Positions 23,120 to 35,175 of a stretch of DNA of 64,000 nucleotides are shown here, one piece after another. This stretch comes from Prinia subflava. Lineage: Eukaryota > Chordata > Aves > Passeriformes > Cisticolidae. Below the pieces are notes generated by a model. That model did no database searches. It saw only the letters and a list, made by a program, of their open reading frames with translations, and had not been told where the DNA came from. Location of the stretch: assembly GCF_021018805.1 (NCBI RefSeq), contig NC_086250.1, positions 69,306,322-69,370,321 of the forward strand. Direction: 5' to 3'. Every line of letters begins with the position of its first letter. Position 1 is the stretch's first letter. Position numbers and translations under genes: made by a program.

Positions 23120-24664
23120 TTTAAGCAAAGGGTTTTCTTTCTTTTCCTTGTTGTTTTGTTTTATTTTTTCATTTTGTTTTTTTTTTCATCGTTCCCTCTC
23201 TATTTTGGTTTCCTCCACACGGTTCAAACCTGTCAGTCATTAGAAATAACCACCTGAAACTGACTGTCACTGGGATTTAAAATTTTCAAACACCTAAAGA
23301 AAGAGAGAGGAGAAACTGGTCATGGTGTAAAATCTGCTTCCTGAAGTGCCTAATGAATATTTCCCTTAAGTATCATGACAGTTTTGAAATGGATGTGGAG
23401 GGAAGAAATTTACTATACTATTCAGTAATTGTTTACTCCTTGCCAAAATAAGTTAATTAAAATGAGGCTCTGATTAAAATGAAAGGGTCTAGCTCATTTG
23501 AAATATTAATTTAGGCCTCTATTTCCACAATCTGCCTGCAAGGGTCTCTGTGCAAGAGCAGGGCTATGTTTGTTAAGCAGTAAAGCTTTGTTGCAAGGAA
23601 AGCCAACCTTTTATTTGTTTTTAATGTTGTCTGATCTCTTTCTCTGAATTAGCCTGGATCTGTTGACCTCTGGGGCAAACTGCAAAGCCTCGCTCTTCCT
23701 TGCACTAAGGATGAGTTAATGGTTTGTGTTTGAAGGGGGAAGGGAGTTGGGAGAAATCTGCTGTGTGGGTTTGGGGTGTACCTTTTTGGAGCTTCTCTTT
23801 CCTGCTGATGCTCTTACTTAGCCCTGGTAGTACCACTCATGTAGGATTTACCCCCTTTAATCTGTGTTACTGACAGACACTGCTCTAGCAATGACACAAG
23901 AGACAGCCTCTAGCCAGCCCCATAGAAACTGGACTGAAACATTTAAAAGAAGCAGTGCTGATATAATTTCTAAGATTTCTCCCTCTCTCCCCTTAAAATG
24001 ATGTAAATTTACTTTTCCATATAAAATTTCCAATCCCTGAGATATTCTGAGGATATTCTGTGCCATTCTGAATTAAATCTTTTCTCTCACTTCTTATACA
24101 CATAAATAAAATTTTAAAAAGCCTCCCTTTACTTTGTCTATTAGCTCTGAGTGTAAATATTACAAGTAATAATTAAAAATATATAAATAATATAAATACT
24201 ATTATAAATAATAGTATAAATATCAAACCTAATGCCTCTCGAGACAAGGAATTCAATTGTGTGCTATCAGATATCCTAAACAATAGAAGAACCCAAAATA
24301 TTCTGTCAGGGTTAATGCCACAACCCTCAGTCTGTTTAAAAGTTACAGGAAACCTGGGAAATTCCTTCACCCAAATCCCATATGAGGTATCATGGGTGAA
24401 CAGCAGAAACTGGTTCTTCCTGTGCAGGAACTTAAAAACTCCACCAGCCACGTGAAATGATACCTGTTTTACCACAAAAAGAGTACATTCCTGGCACAAA
24501 TTCCATGCAAATCTTGTTGTTTTACTGACATTAAACCAACTAGGAGAGAATCTCTTCATTTCACTGGACAATCCTGGGTAATGCCGGTGGTGCAGGGTGT
24601 TTCAGAATTCTGGAGGATGTCCCATTGTTTCTATCCCCACCCAACAGTGTCTGCTGCTCTGCAG
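23120..24664. other. intronic or intergenic DNA
   Basis: T/G-rich runs occur at 23138-23190 and a TAAATAATATAAATA-type AT tract at 24170-24230. A 132-codon minus-strand frame (24173-24571) has no recognisable domain. Confidence 0.4.
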
Positions 24665-24729
24665 ATCCCAGTAGGAAGAAGGAAGATTCCATTTCCTCTG
24701 CTGCAGTCACTGACCCAGAGGAAGCTCAG
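24665..24729 (+). CDS. candidate internal coding exon (65 bp)
   Basis: The acceptor CTGCTGCTCTGCAG ends at 24664 and a donor (CAG followed by gtactg) begins at 24730. In the frame that needs one base from the preceding exon, the segment reads PSRKKEDSISSAAVTDPEEA then Q and ends exactly on a codon boundary. That frame continues without a shift into the candidate exon at 25441, and together they give a polar, acidic and lysine-rich peptide like a disordered tail. A second frame is open in this exon alone but hits a stop in the next. I cannot name the protein, and no upstream exon was found with confidence. Confidence 0.38.
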
Positions 24730-25440
24730 GTACTGGATTATTTGACATTGCTAACATTTCTATTTGCCTGCTGACCTGAGAAACTCAGCCACAGAGAAGC
24801 AGGTTTCCAGAAACAGAGACTGGCACTCATTAAAAACTGCTATTACCAAAACATTAATGGAATGAGAATATTTTATCCCAGCAGCCACTGTGTTAAAGCA
24901 CACCCACAACAACGAGGGGTTGCCTAAACTGCCTTCCACGCTGTGTGCCCTGTCAGAGCTCGAGTGAGGATGCCACAAAAAGTGTCCTTGCTCCAGTGCC
25001 ACTCTAAAGGTAGGAATTCTGTGGAATGCCCCAGTGCACAGATTGAGCAGGCAGCAAACCAATGTGCCTTAGTGCTGTGTCCCTGCATTTTACACCTTTG
25101 GAACTCCCTTGCTACTCAGCCTCTCACCCCTCGCTGTCACCACACTACACTCCCTGCAAGCCAGGGCAGAGGTGCAGGTTGAGTTCGTTGTGCAGGGAAT
25201 GATATTTTCTACAGATCTGTCTCTAACCAGTAGGTACTTTGTCATGATTCAAGGATATTTTGTTTGTGTGTTTGTTTGTTGGTTTGGTTTGGTTTGGTTT
25301 GGTTTGGTTTGGTTTGGTTTGGTTTGGTTTGGTTTCTCCCCCACACACACATATTGAGTGGAAGATTATCACAAGACCTTGCTCCTGCTCATCTAAGAGT
25401 GTGCAGCCTGAACAGAATGCTCTTACCTTCTCTTTTTTAG
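24730..25440 (+). other. candidate 711-bp intron between the two exon-like segments
   Basis: The segment starts GTACTG and ends TTCTCTTTTTTAG. It contains the 11-copy GGTTT array. A length of about 0.7 kb is ordinary for a bird intron. Confidence 0.35.
25281..25335. repeat. perfect (GGTTT)11 microsatellite
   Basis: Eleven uninterrupted GGTTT units follow a short GTTTGTTT lead-in. The G/T strand asymmetry and repeat purity make it likely to vary in length between individuals. It translates as WFGLV-type nonsense in long frames that should be ignored. Confidence 0.95.
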
Positions 25441-25543
25441 AAGGAAGAGGGCCCCAGAGTCAATGGAGCTCTCAGGTTAGAGCTTTTCAAAGAGAAGCAG
25501 CCTCTAGGAAAAGTTTCAGTTCAAGAACAAGATACATACACAG
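25441..25543 (+). CDS. candidate internal coding exon (103 bp), best exon in the window
   Basis: A strong acceptor (ACCTTCTCTTTTTTAG) ends at 25440, and a good donor (CACAG followed by gtaaat) begins at 25544. The frame set by the exon at 24665 stays open for all 34 codons. It starts KEEGPRVNGALRLELFKEKQ and ends in QEQDTYT, with one base left over. A second frame is also open; the third is closed. Possible in-phase continuations include acceptors at 26348 and 27058 and the symmetric exon at 33860. I do not recognise the protein. The TDPEE...RVNG order made me consider the acidic tail of a DCDC2-like doublecortin protein, but the resemblance is weak and recalled from memory. Confidence 0.42.
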
Positions 25544-28500
25544 GTAAATTTCAGCATGGTGTGTGCAGGGAAAATCCAGAGTGTCATCACAGCCAAGAGA
25601 TATGTTGGGTTTATCCACTCCCACATTATTTGCTCCATTTGAGAAGCCCTAGGGTATTGAGACATAAATTAAAGGTCCCAAGCATGCCATATGACCTGCT
25701 AAATATGTCTAAGTCCTTAGACACCAAAATTTTGTTAACTGAATTCCTCCAAGAGCTCTGTTCAGTTTTCCACTTACCAATTTCTATCACCTCAATATTT
25801 AGTTATCTACATTAGAATACTCACACACTGCTGTGTCCACCCTAGACTGAATCCCAGCCCTGTATTTCAGTCAAGTTTACTTTGGGTTGAGTTCTAGAAG
25901 CCTGTATCAAGAGCACAGTGATACTTCTGCATTTGTAGGAGGTCACTGCTTAGCCCTGGGGCCATGTAGCATTTTCCTTAAAAATCACCAGTCATAGTCT
26001 GGGACTCAACACACACCAGGGGCCATTCCCAGTTATCAATTTAGATGCAATTAACCTGTTGTGAAGGGTGAGATTTATACAACCTGGATGTGAGCCACGC
26101 CATCTCCATCAGCCCTTGTGCCCCAGGAAGATGCTGCAATGTTCTCCCACACTCTGAGTGTGGTGTAGCTGAAGGCCAGCTAAATGGGATTAACTGGGAT
26201 TAGAGTTCCACATTTAGGTTCCAAGATCTCACTTCATTTATTTTTAACACTTAGACCTTAATTAGAATTGGAGAAATAAATCAGCCTGTAATAGTTTAAG
26301 AATAAAATTAAACATCTATCAGAAAATATTTTGACTTTTTTATTTCAGGAAAATATAACTTTAAAATTCCGTTATGTCATTTAATCTTTCTGTGAAATTC
26401 TTCTATTTAGACTTCTCTTAATAAGAGTGCTGGGAGCAATGGAGACCCCAGGGCTGGCAGGATTACCTGGGTCAGATAAGATATTATTTATATATAGGTT
26501 TATATGTAGATCTAATACCCAAACATCTGGTTGGAAATGAAAATTTCCTCTGTGCTTTCAAAGTTTTTCACTCCACCTTCAAGTGAATTTCCAGGGAAAG
26601 TTAGGGCTGCATCTTCCTCCTTTTGGCATCCCTAATGCAGGACCTGAGCATGAAACAGGAAGGAGCAAAGTCCTCTCCTGAGTCTAGCTCAGCTCACCCG
26701 CTTGGCCTCCATAAAATATGTATTCCCTTATCTATATTTCCCTTCTGAGAATGTTTATATTTATTTTCCCTATACAAAACATCCCCACTCAATCCATACT
26801 TGCACTCCATCCCCATTGGTGTGGATCTTTCCTTCTATTACAGTACAGGCATTTGGCAAAACAAGATAACAGCAGAGGGCTTTGCTACAACCCAAAGGCT
26901 AAAACTGAAAAGCCTCTAAGTGGGAGTGTTTTTCTGATGGAAAGGGAAGCACCAGCTGCTAAAACCTTTCCCTGAACCAGCACCTCTGTGCTTGTGTTAT
27001 GTGGTTCCTGTCCTTATATCTCTTTTAATTTTCATTTACATCAAGGTTGTTTTCTTAGAGTTGTCTCACATAGAGAAGAGGAAGGAAAGCATGAATAGAC
27101 TATTGATGGTTCTGGCTTCATATATAATGTATATGGCATTCTTATCTGTGGAAAATATTATCTTTATAGCAGAATATATTTAAGAGTGCTTGGTTTGTTT
27201 TGGCTGGAGAGAGGTTTCAGGGTGACTGGCCACATCTAGCAGCAACCTAAGAGTCAAGGTGCTCGAGTTGTGTTTTCCCCTCTTCCTGTGTTACCTTAAG
27301 AAGCCACAGGGGTTTTCTCTGCTTATGTATGTTAAATATCTGTCTCCAGAGCTGCAGCAGCATGTTCCTGCACTCCCTCAGAGCAGCCTGTTTTCCTCCC
27401 CACCAGCCCATGTGGGTGCCTCTCCTCTGGTTTCACAGGAGGAAAGAGAGAGGGAACATTTACAGTGCAACCATTTTAGCTCAAGCTCGTAGCTGCTTCC
27501 TCCAGCTTTCCCACCAACACTTTAACTCCTTCAGGTGCCTTCACCCTCACATGGCTGTCTCTGCCCTAGGTAGGGGCTTCATTCAAAAGTGAAAGAACCG
27601 TGGAGAAGGTGCTGTTCTCACCTTGTGCTGGGGTTGTTCTTTCTGCCAACAAGGAGAGGTCAGGCAGTCCCACAGCACAGTTATGGGGCAGAGGTTGGGA
27701 TCATTCCCCCATCCCCAGACTTGCCTCCCTCCCAGCACACAGCATTGCTGCTTTGCTTAAATTCTGTCAAATCCTTTGAAATCAGCAGATGAAGGATAAT
27801 GCAACTGCACTGTTCTGGGTCTGTGTGACTACAAAGGAGTAAGATTCTCTTCTCTTCAGAAGCTTAGATTTGTTGTTTTTTTTTTTTTTCTTTTTCCCCA
27901 CTTAATGGGAATTTCTGAAATCCATTGAGTAGAAACTGTTTTGGTGGTGTGCTGAGGGCTGTTGAGAGAATTTATCCATATAAATGCATGCAAACAAAGG
28001 AATGTAGAGAAGAGAAAAACCTACTCCTTCCTGCTTCATGTGCATTATCACGAGAGCAATAAATGAGACAAAATGAAACTTTCTGAGATCCAGCTTGGAC
28101 TGGAGTCCCACCATGACAAATAGAAACAGTTCCTGAATGAAAGTGCAATCCCTGACCAGGCTCACAGCCTAAACCAGGAGCACCATGGAGCAGGAAGGGA
28201 GCCAAGGCAGAGACCTGCAGGTTACACACTCCGTGATCTGTTGGAGGGTATATCAGTCATTTCCAAAACTGAGTATGAGTAACCTGAACCTCTTTCCAAA
28301 CACAGCACCACGGCTGCTCCTAGCACTGACAGAAAGACTGTTTGGCTAAATGAGGAAAATTATCCCTCTTCATGTCTCATATGCATTGAAACAGTCCTTC
28401 AGCCCAAACCAGTGTGGTTATTGACACTAAGCTGTTCAGACTCCCAGAAGACACGAATTTTCAGCACAGAGTACTGGCATGGCTACACACAGATGAAGGA

Positions 28501-30369
28501 TAAATTCTCCACAGCTACTCACCTGATGTGCAGAATATGAAATTTAGCAGGTCTGTGTACATCTCCAGCAGCTCGGTGATCTTCAGCAGGGGTGCTCACT
28601 TTGAAATTCTTGAGCAGTGGTGCTGATCTCCTGCTCTGCATCCCTCACAAGGGGAGCTTTGGTCCTGGCAGAGGAAGGTGAGGGAGGGCCCATGGCTGGA
28701 GCTGCCCGAGCTCCCTTCTCAAGGAGGGGATTCACAAGCCCATTTTGCACAACGTGGCGTATTCCAAGGACAAAAGCAAAGCAGCTCTTCAGAAATTTTC
28801 TCCATGAGCTGGAGATAAAAGTAATCCCTGCTAGGGATGGCTTAGCAGCGTGCATGCATGGGGGAGGAATTTCAGAGGAAGGGAAATACCCTTCCACCCC
28901 ATCCTGAGTTTTCAATAGTACTTTGTAGTTCTGCCCACTTTTGAAGTAGCTTAAAAGAAATGCAAGTATTTGGAATGTTTTTACATGAGAAATACTTCCT
29001 TTTGTATAATTAAAATTATTGTGGTTGGCTTCTAGAGTGAGAGGCTCATAAATTTGTTTCCAGTAACAATCAGTGTAGTTAATACCCATCCTATCAAACT
29101 GAGTTAACTCGTGTTCATTTTGGGCCTCATCCAGAGCTTATTGATGTCAGAGGAAAGAAACTACTGACTTAAACGGGCTTTGGAGTAGACCCTACAAGGT
29201 GAAAAGAACAGATAATCTGGCAATTTTTGCCACAAAGAAATGAGATATATCCTGTGAAAATAAATAGGTAAAAGTCAAAATAATTTTTTAAAATATTCAA
29301 AAACCAGACAAAAGAATATCAGGAACAATGTGTTTTTTGAAACTCAGAATTATTATAGGGAGAGGCAGAGAACCTCATGGTGCAGAGGGTGACCACAATA
29401 ACTCTCAGAAATCAGGGGGAGACATAGTGAGATGAAGAAAATTTGTCTGAGTTGCCTTTCAGATCTGAAAGTATAGAATTAAAACCTGATCAGGGTGAGT
29501 ATTACATGAGATAATGTTAGGCTTTATGTGTTCTGGCCAAACCTGTGATATCAGGTTTTGAAGTTTTCCAGTTAAAAATAGAGTTCACAAAAATTACATG
29601 AGACAAAGATCCTGAAGGACACACAAATCTAGGGAAAGTTTATAAAGAGTCCAGTGGTGTTTCTGGCCATGCTGGATGAATTATCAAAAGCTATGAGGAT
29701 CTCTGAAATGAGTTCAGTACCCAGCAGGCTTCCCATGGGAACAGGCATCTGCAATGCAAATTCTGTGCCCAAGCCCTGCAGCATGATTGCCAGATCCAAG
29801 CATCAGAACGAGGAATAAATCCCCCTTTTCACTCCCCTTACAAATAATGAAAATATAAGGAATAAAAAATTTGAAGTTTTTTTTTATTGGCCTGATGGTT
29901 TAAGGAATTTGAGTGCTACTGGCACCCCAAAAGCTTCTCTTTCCACCTATGAGAAATTACTTTATTGTCTAAACCAAGGATGGAATGCTCACTTCTCTTG
30001 AGATCTTCACTTAGGCTCCCATTTAGCTTGTCTCCTTCCTGTTTCCATATTCTTTCTTTGATTTCTTTCCTCCAGACCATATTTCCCAAAACATCCTGGA
30101 GGTGAACTTTTCCCCCCACAGTGAAACCACTAGTAAAATATCTGTTGAATTCAAGAGGGTGTCAACGACAACTGACTTCACTTCTTATTTTGCAATTCTA
30201 CTTAACTGTAGATAAATAATTCTGTGAAGTTCTGTGCTCTGAAAATTTCCCCAGCATTAACAGACATGGATCTCCTGTGGCCAGGATGCCACAGGTCCCC
30301 TGTGCAATTTCCTCACCAAACAGTATTATTTGATAGATGTCCCTGTAATGTTGATACCTTAAGTTTTAG
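25544..30369. other. unique DNA with scattered splice-like signals
   Basis: The stretch includes a plus-strand acceptor at 26348 followed by a short frame (GKYNFKIPL... then stop), an acceptor at 27058 followed by a 41-codon frame, and a possible 32-bp microexon at 29463-29494 flanked by CCTTTCAG and GTGAGT. On the minus strand a perfect donor (CAG/GTGAGT) ends a coding-like segment at 28523. A T run lies at 27872. None of these could be tied to a known gene. Confidence 0.35.
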
Positions 30370-30517
30370 CTTTCATGTTTTTCAGATTCTGTGCTGCTTA
30401 GGTGCAGTCCTGGGCCTCATATTAATGTTAGCTCTCTTCACAGAGCAGGGAGACAAAACAAATCCTTTCCTGATGAAGACCAAGGACAACTTTCAGGTCC
30501 AAAAGCACAAACAAGGG
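30370..30517 (+). mobile_element. probable 3' interior fragment of an ERV
   Basis: The sequence directly upstream of the LTR-like segment at 30518 carries a hydrophobic frame of about 16 residues (CCLGAVLGLILMLALF) followed by a polar tail. It ends in an A/G-biased stretch (AAAAGCACAAACAAGGG) where a polypurine tract would be. The open frame (30224-30580) runs on into the LTR-like part and stops there. It may be the last remnant of an envelope-type membrane anchor, but no motif proves this. Confidence 0.35.
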
Positions 30518-30791
30518 TGGACTGAAGGGAGAAACAAGAAGGATGGCACCTCACAACCTGAAGCTGTAATTGGACAATGAAACCCCAATATGTAAATGGA
30601 CCAAAACTTATAAAAATGTAAGATCTCATGACCAGGGGGCCATTTTGTGGCCATTCTTAGTCCACCCTGGGTGCAGCCCTGGTCAGGTTCCTGTCCTGCC
30701 CAAGGTGGATCCTGGAGGCCTTTCAATAAACATCTACTTTATTCTCTAGCTCTGTCCAATCTCTGTTTCAGGTCAACCGTCCAAGGCATCA
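30518..30791 (+). mobile_element. LTR remnant of an avian ERV, plus strand
   Basis: About 274 bases show LTR architecture. A TATA box TTATAAAAAT lies at 30608-30617, and an AATAAA at 30725-30730 sits 116 bases further on, after GGATCCTGGAGGCC. A T-rich U5 follows and the segment ends near GGCATCA. The pattern resembles a repeat seen many times in songbird genomes. I found no second LTR and no target-site duplication. Confidence 0.6.
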
Positions 30792-33700
30792 ATGTCATCC
30801 TCATCCCAGCTATAGCTGCAGTGACTCTGTTCAATATTGTGCACATGGCCTGGGATATTATTTCTGACTCATCACCCTGTGTGTGCTTTGGTGTGCTCTT
30901 TTCATAAGGCCAAGATCGTGCTTTACATATTGGCTTTGTGTTCAACAGATTTGAGATAGATACAGAGAACAGTGCCATTCAAATGGGAGTTTTAGTAACC
31001 CAAAAGATCAGCTTAAATCTCCAAGGACAAAGAGCTGACATAAAAGTCTAGTCTTCCAAAATCTTTCACAAATCTATAAAATTCCTGTTAGGCAACCTGA
31101 TAAGTCAGTTGACATTTCCATACTTTGATATCTCTGATTCTGAAGGGAGGTAACACGCTTATCTTTTTGAAGGTAACATGAAACTAATTTTTCCATTGAC
31201 AGATTACTCTGGGGACTTCTGCCAAATCAAAGCTTTACTAAAACCTTTAAATGAGCATACTTCTAGAGGAAAAACAATGCAGAGACACGAAAACAAGAGA
31301 ATACCATAAAGAGTCTAACCTCAGTTGGGCATTGTCATTGTATATTTATGCAATTTCCTTGTTGTAAGATAAAATCCTTAATCTGTGTTTACTGATCTGG
31401 GTCAAAGCACAACAGTGTTGAAAGAGATATTACAGATTTTGCATCTGTGTGCATTTTTAAGGCAATATCTCCTTAATTCTAAACCACCAAAACAACACCC
31501 TTTTTCATTACCAAATTAAAGGGTGATGCGTGGTTGTCATAGATGAAGGAGGTAAATTACAACTACTTGAGAAAGCAAATAGAAAGGTGTTTTAGTCATC
31601 ACATTAGGGTTAAAAAATATATAATATGATTTGTCTATATGGCAGTATAGATGCAATGGAGTAGTCATGTTAAACACATATTATTCTGAAGGAAGATTTC
31701 CTGTTTGTTTGCATAGGGGAGAAATCCTTTCATTCCTGCATTCAGAAGGGAGAGAGAAGCACCCATCTACAAGGAAAATTACAGGAAAAAAAAAGAGATG
31801 TGAGTGCATGTTCAAGTGCTTGGAGAAAGGTGTTGGATTTGTTCCAAATACCCAGCACTATTACTGGAGCTGATATGCCTCCCCAAAACTGTGCAAATTG
31901 TTCTCTTGATAAAGGGTCTGGTGCTGCAAGAACTCTGTCAGCATTGTTGAAATACAAGGGTTTGAGTCAAAAATTATCCTGTACAATCAGGAGTGGATAT
32001 ATCCTGAGTAGAGAGAAGCCAAAGAGCTTGTACAGAGGTGTCTGTATAAGAAAGGTTTAGCTTGGAGAAAATATATTTTTGCAGTTAAAAAGTTTTCACA
32101 CGCACAGAGAAAATGAAATAATAAAACAAAACCACCAAAAAACAAAAGCAACAACAACAAAAAAGCAAACAAAACCCCAACAAACAAAAAACATAAAACA
32201 AACAAACAAAACTATATTAAAAAAGCAAACACTTTTTTTTTTAATTAGTAGAATGAAAAAAAAATAAAGGCAATAAAATTTCCAATTCTTGTACCAAGAC
32301 AATAAGAAATATTTAATTTTGACTGCTGATATTAACTTCAAGCCTTATCAGTTAGTCTCACAGGAAAGGAATATCTTTCTGGTTTTCTTAGGGAGTCCAG
32401 AAGGAAGCTGGATTTATGATTAAAAGGTTATCTGACAGTAAAAAATACGTGATATACTTTCTGTACTTGACATAAAATTAATTTATGTGTACTAATAAGA
32501 CACTAATTATTGCCACTTCAATATCAATTTGCAAAAATTCACTTTTTTTTCCAGAAAGATTGACATAAGAAAAATGTAGCAAGCCAAATTAACTTATTAA
32601 CCAAAAGACTGAATAATATTTTTTATTAATATAAATACAGCCTGTTCTCAGGCTGTTCTGGGAAATGATCCTCACTTGGGCTGACATTGTATTGTCTTAG
32701 TTCTCATATTAGGTGTATCCTTGTGATCTTTGTTTGTATTTACATAGAAGATCAAGTTGAATTCTCCTATCTTCAATTGGAAAAAATTAGTTAAGAATGT
32801 CAAAGTCTTCAGCCAGTGCCTCCACCTGAGGCAGTTTGAAACAGGTGTCTCAAAAAGATGGGATGAATCATCCCAAAAATAATTGTGTTCTCCATGGACT
32901 GCAAAGGGAATTGGGAGGTTAGCTCAGCTGCAGTCTTCTCACTGAGATAATTTGAATCCCCTGGTCCACCAGAGAAAAGAAGTGAGACATCAGCTGGACC
33001 ACTTATCTTGACTTAAAATAGGCAGCACCAATTTTCTTCTGAAGCTGCAGACCTACCTCTCTTCATAAAACATAAAGTGGGATTTGATGCCTTACATTTA
33101 CCCAACTAAAGTGAGAGAGTATAGACACCAATCACAATATGTAAAGCAAGAAGTCTGTGACCTCAAAGTGGACTTTTTTTTTTGCATTTACAGCAGTGCA
33201 AATAATGAAAGCAATATAAACTCACTAACACAAGTTATTAAACCTCTCAGGCCAAATGCATCCTTCCAGCTTCTGTTGATATAAATGCATTTCTAACAAG
33301 ACCAAAAGATAAAATTTTGGATTGTATTTGCCAATCAGCATCCAGACTAGTTGGAGACCAGCCAGTTCAAATCCCATCTTGTAATCCCTGTTTGTGAATT
33401 TGCTGTTCTGAACACACAATTCTGTATTTCTTTAAAAGAACTACTATCAGAGATAGCAACAAATATATTAAAGTAACCTAACTCAAAGCTTGTTCTAAGG
33501 TTACTGAAAGACACCTATTTCTTATCAACCAAATCACTCAAAACCAAGATTATCACCAGATATAGCAACATTAACATCCGCATTTACCTCAACTCATATC
33601 ACAACCCAAATGTGAGAACACCCAAAAAAACCTCAGCTCCAGAGCCAAGTCCCTCCCACTGCCAGGGCACAACTGACCACAAATCAAAATTTTACATCCC

Positions 33701-33859
33701 TGATTCCCTGACTCTGGAGCTATTACTTAACCCTTCTATTTGCAGAAATGGGCACAAACACATAAGTCTGAGGAAACAAAGGGAAGATGAAACCCCACAG
33801 TTCCATCCTCTCTGCTCAGTGTGTTGCATGAGAAAATAGGAAAAGTTGTTATTTTTTAG
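30792..33859. other. unique AT-rich DNA
   Basis: No gene is recognised. A CA/AAAC-rich low-complexity tract lies at about 32115-32225, and the frames around it on both strands are artefacts of that tract. Confidence 0.45.
32115..32225. repeat. CAAA/CAAAA-rich low-complexity tract
   Basis: Irregular units such as ACAACAACAAC, CAAACAAAA and AAACAAACAAAC fill about 110 bases. The interrupted units suggest an old microsatellite. Confidence 0.85.
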
Positions 33860-33937
33860 GGTGCCAGATGCCTAGAGATGGCAATGTGGCCCCTTTAACC
33901 CTCCCTGCAGCCAGCTCAAGTGCACCAAGGATTACAG
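33860..33937 (+). CDS. candidate symmetric coding exon (78 bp)
   Basis: The acceptor GTTGTTATTTTTTAG ends at 33859, and a donor (TTACAG followed by gtggga) begins at 33938. Only one of the three frames is open. It reads CQMPRDGNVAPLTLPAASSS then APRIT and needs the phase left by the exon at 25441. Its length is a multiple of three, so its inclusion or skipping would not shift a frame. It may still be chance, as no family is recognised and the 8.3-kb gap to the previous candidate contains other possible exons. Confidence 0.28.
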
Positions 33938-35175
33938 GTGGGAGATTCACCCCGACACTGCAGAGATGTGACTTGAAACATGCAAAGCAAAAGTCCCCTC
34001 AGAAACTCCCCTGGGAAAGGTCTTGCTTGACTGACAATGGAAGGAGTCTAAGAAGGGCAGATTTCCTAAAGTACATCAATAATAAAAAAAGATGCAATTC
34101 AGTATAAAATCTGCTTACTCCAATAAATCACCTTCTCTTATTCCTCCCTTGGACATTTCTGTTTGTAGTTACATTCACATATTTGAGAAAGGGAAAAGAC
34201 AAAAGAAAGGAAGAAAGAAAGAAAGAAAGGAAGAAAAGGAAAAGGAAGAAAGGAAGAAAGGAAGAAATAACTATTTTTGTTAAGTTTAGTAAATGAGCTA
34301 CTAAAAAAACAAATCAGATTTGCCAGCATCCTAAGATGAAACATCCAAAAATCTTAATGACAGAAGAACTTTCAGTTTTCAAGAGCTAGTCAGTGATTTA
34401 AGAAGGCAGATTTATACCATTTCCACAAGCCCAAGCATTATTAAAATGTTTTGCAATGTCTAGATGTACAAATTTACTGAGACACTGACTGTGCAGCATT
34501 TCAGACTGTAACTCCTAGGATGAGACACAAACCCTTTGCTTATGTTTATGAAACTCTCAAGTTTTAAAGATTCCCAACTTGGGCACTAAAGGGAAGGTAA
34601 CAAAAACTATTGAAAAGAGAACAGGAAGGAAACCTCTCATTTTATGGAGCAAAATCTTCTCAGACTACTTATCCTGGATGTGGGAGACCAGATTCACTTT
34701 TTCCACCAGTGCATGCATGCACACATGGAAGAAAGGACTTTACTAGGAAACCTACAGGCTAATTGCTGGTGGACTGAGCAATGGGGAGATTCTTATTTAT
34801 CTCTTTCTCTTTAGAAACTGTATCTGCAGAAAAAGAAAAAAAAAAGGCAAACAAACAAACAAAACCTCAACAAGATTCATTGAGCAACAACATAAATATG
34901 TGATTTAAGAACCCAGCAATTACACAGGGTGCCTGTGATCAGAAAACAGCCTGGAAACTAATGCATATTCCCTCTGGAGTGTTTGGTAGACAACATGCAG
35001 AAAGCAGTCTCCAGCCCAGGAACTGAAATGTAGGACTCTTCCCATCCAACTGAGCTTTTAATCATTAAAGAGGAAATTTTCCTTCAAGCTCTCTTCTCAA
35101 AAGAATGGCAGATTATTTTTTAGACATATTTATGTGAAGAGTACAGAGCACCTTAAACACTCTACAGAGATAAAG
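33938..35175. other. unique DNA with a GAAA/GGAA microsatellite
   Basis: A strong acceptor-like TCTCTTTCTCTTTAG ends at 34814. It is followed by a 29-codon lysine- and glutamine-rich frame ending at TGA 34901-34903, in phase with the candidate exon at 33860. The A-rich composition makes this frame weak evidence. Nothing else is recognised. Confidence 0.35.
34196..34266. repeat. imperfect GAAA/GGAA purine microsatellite
   Basis: About 70 bases of A and G with GAAAGAAAGAAA cores interrupted by AGGAA units. The Lys/Glu/Arg-rich and Phe/Ser/Leu-rich frames over it are artefacts. Confidence 0.9.

Noticed and set aside
25109..25547. Plus-strand frames with WFGLV repeats
   Set aside because: Created by the GGTTT microsatellite; the exon-like segment at 25441 uses a different frame.
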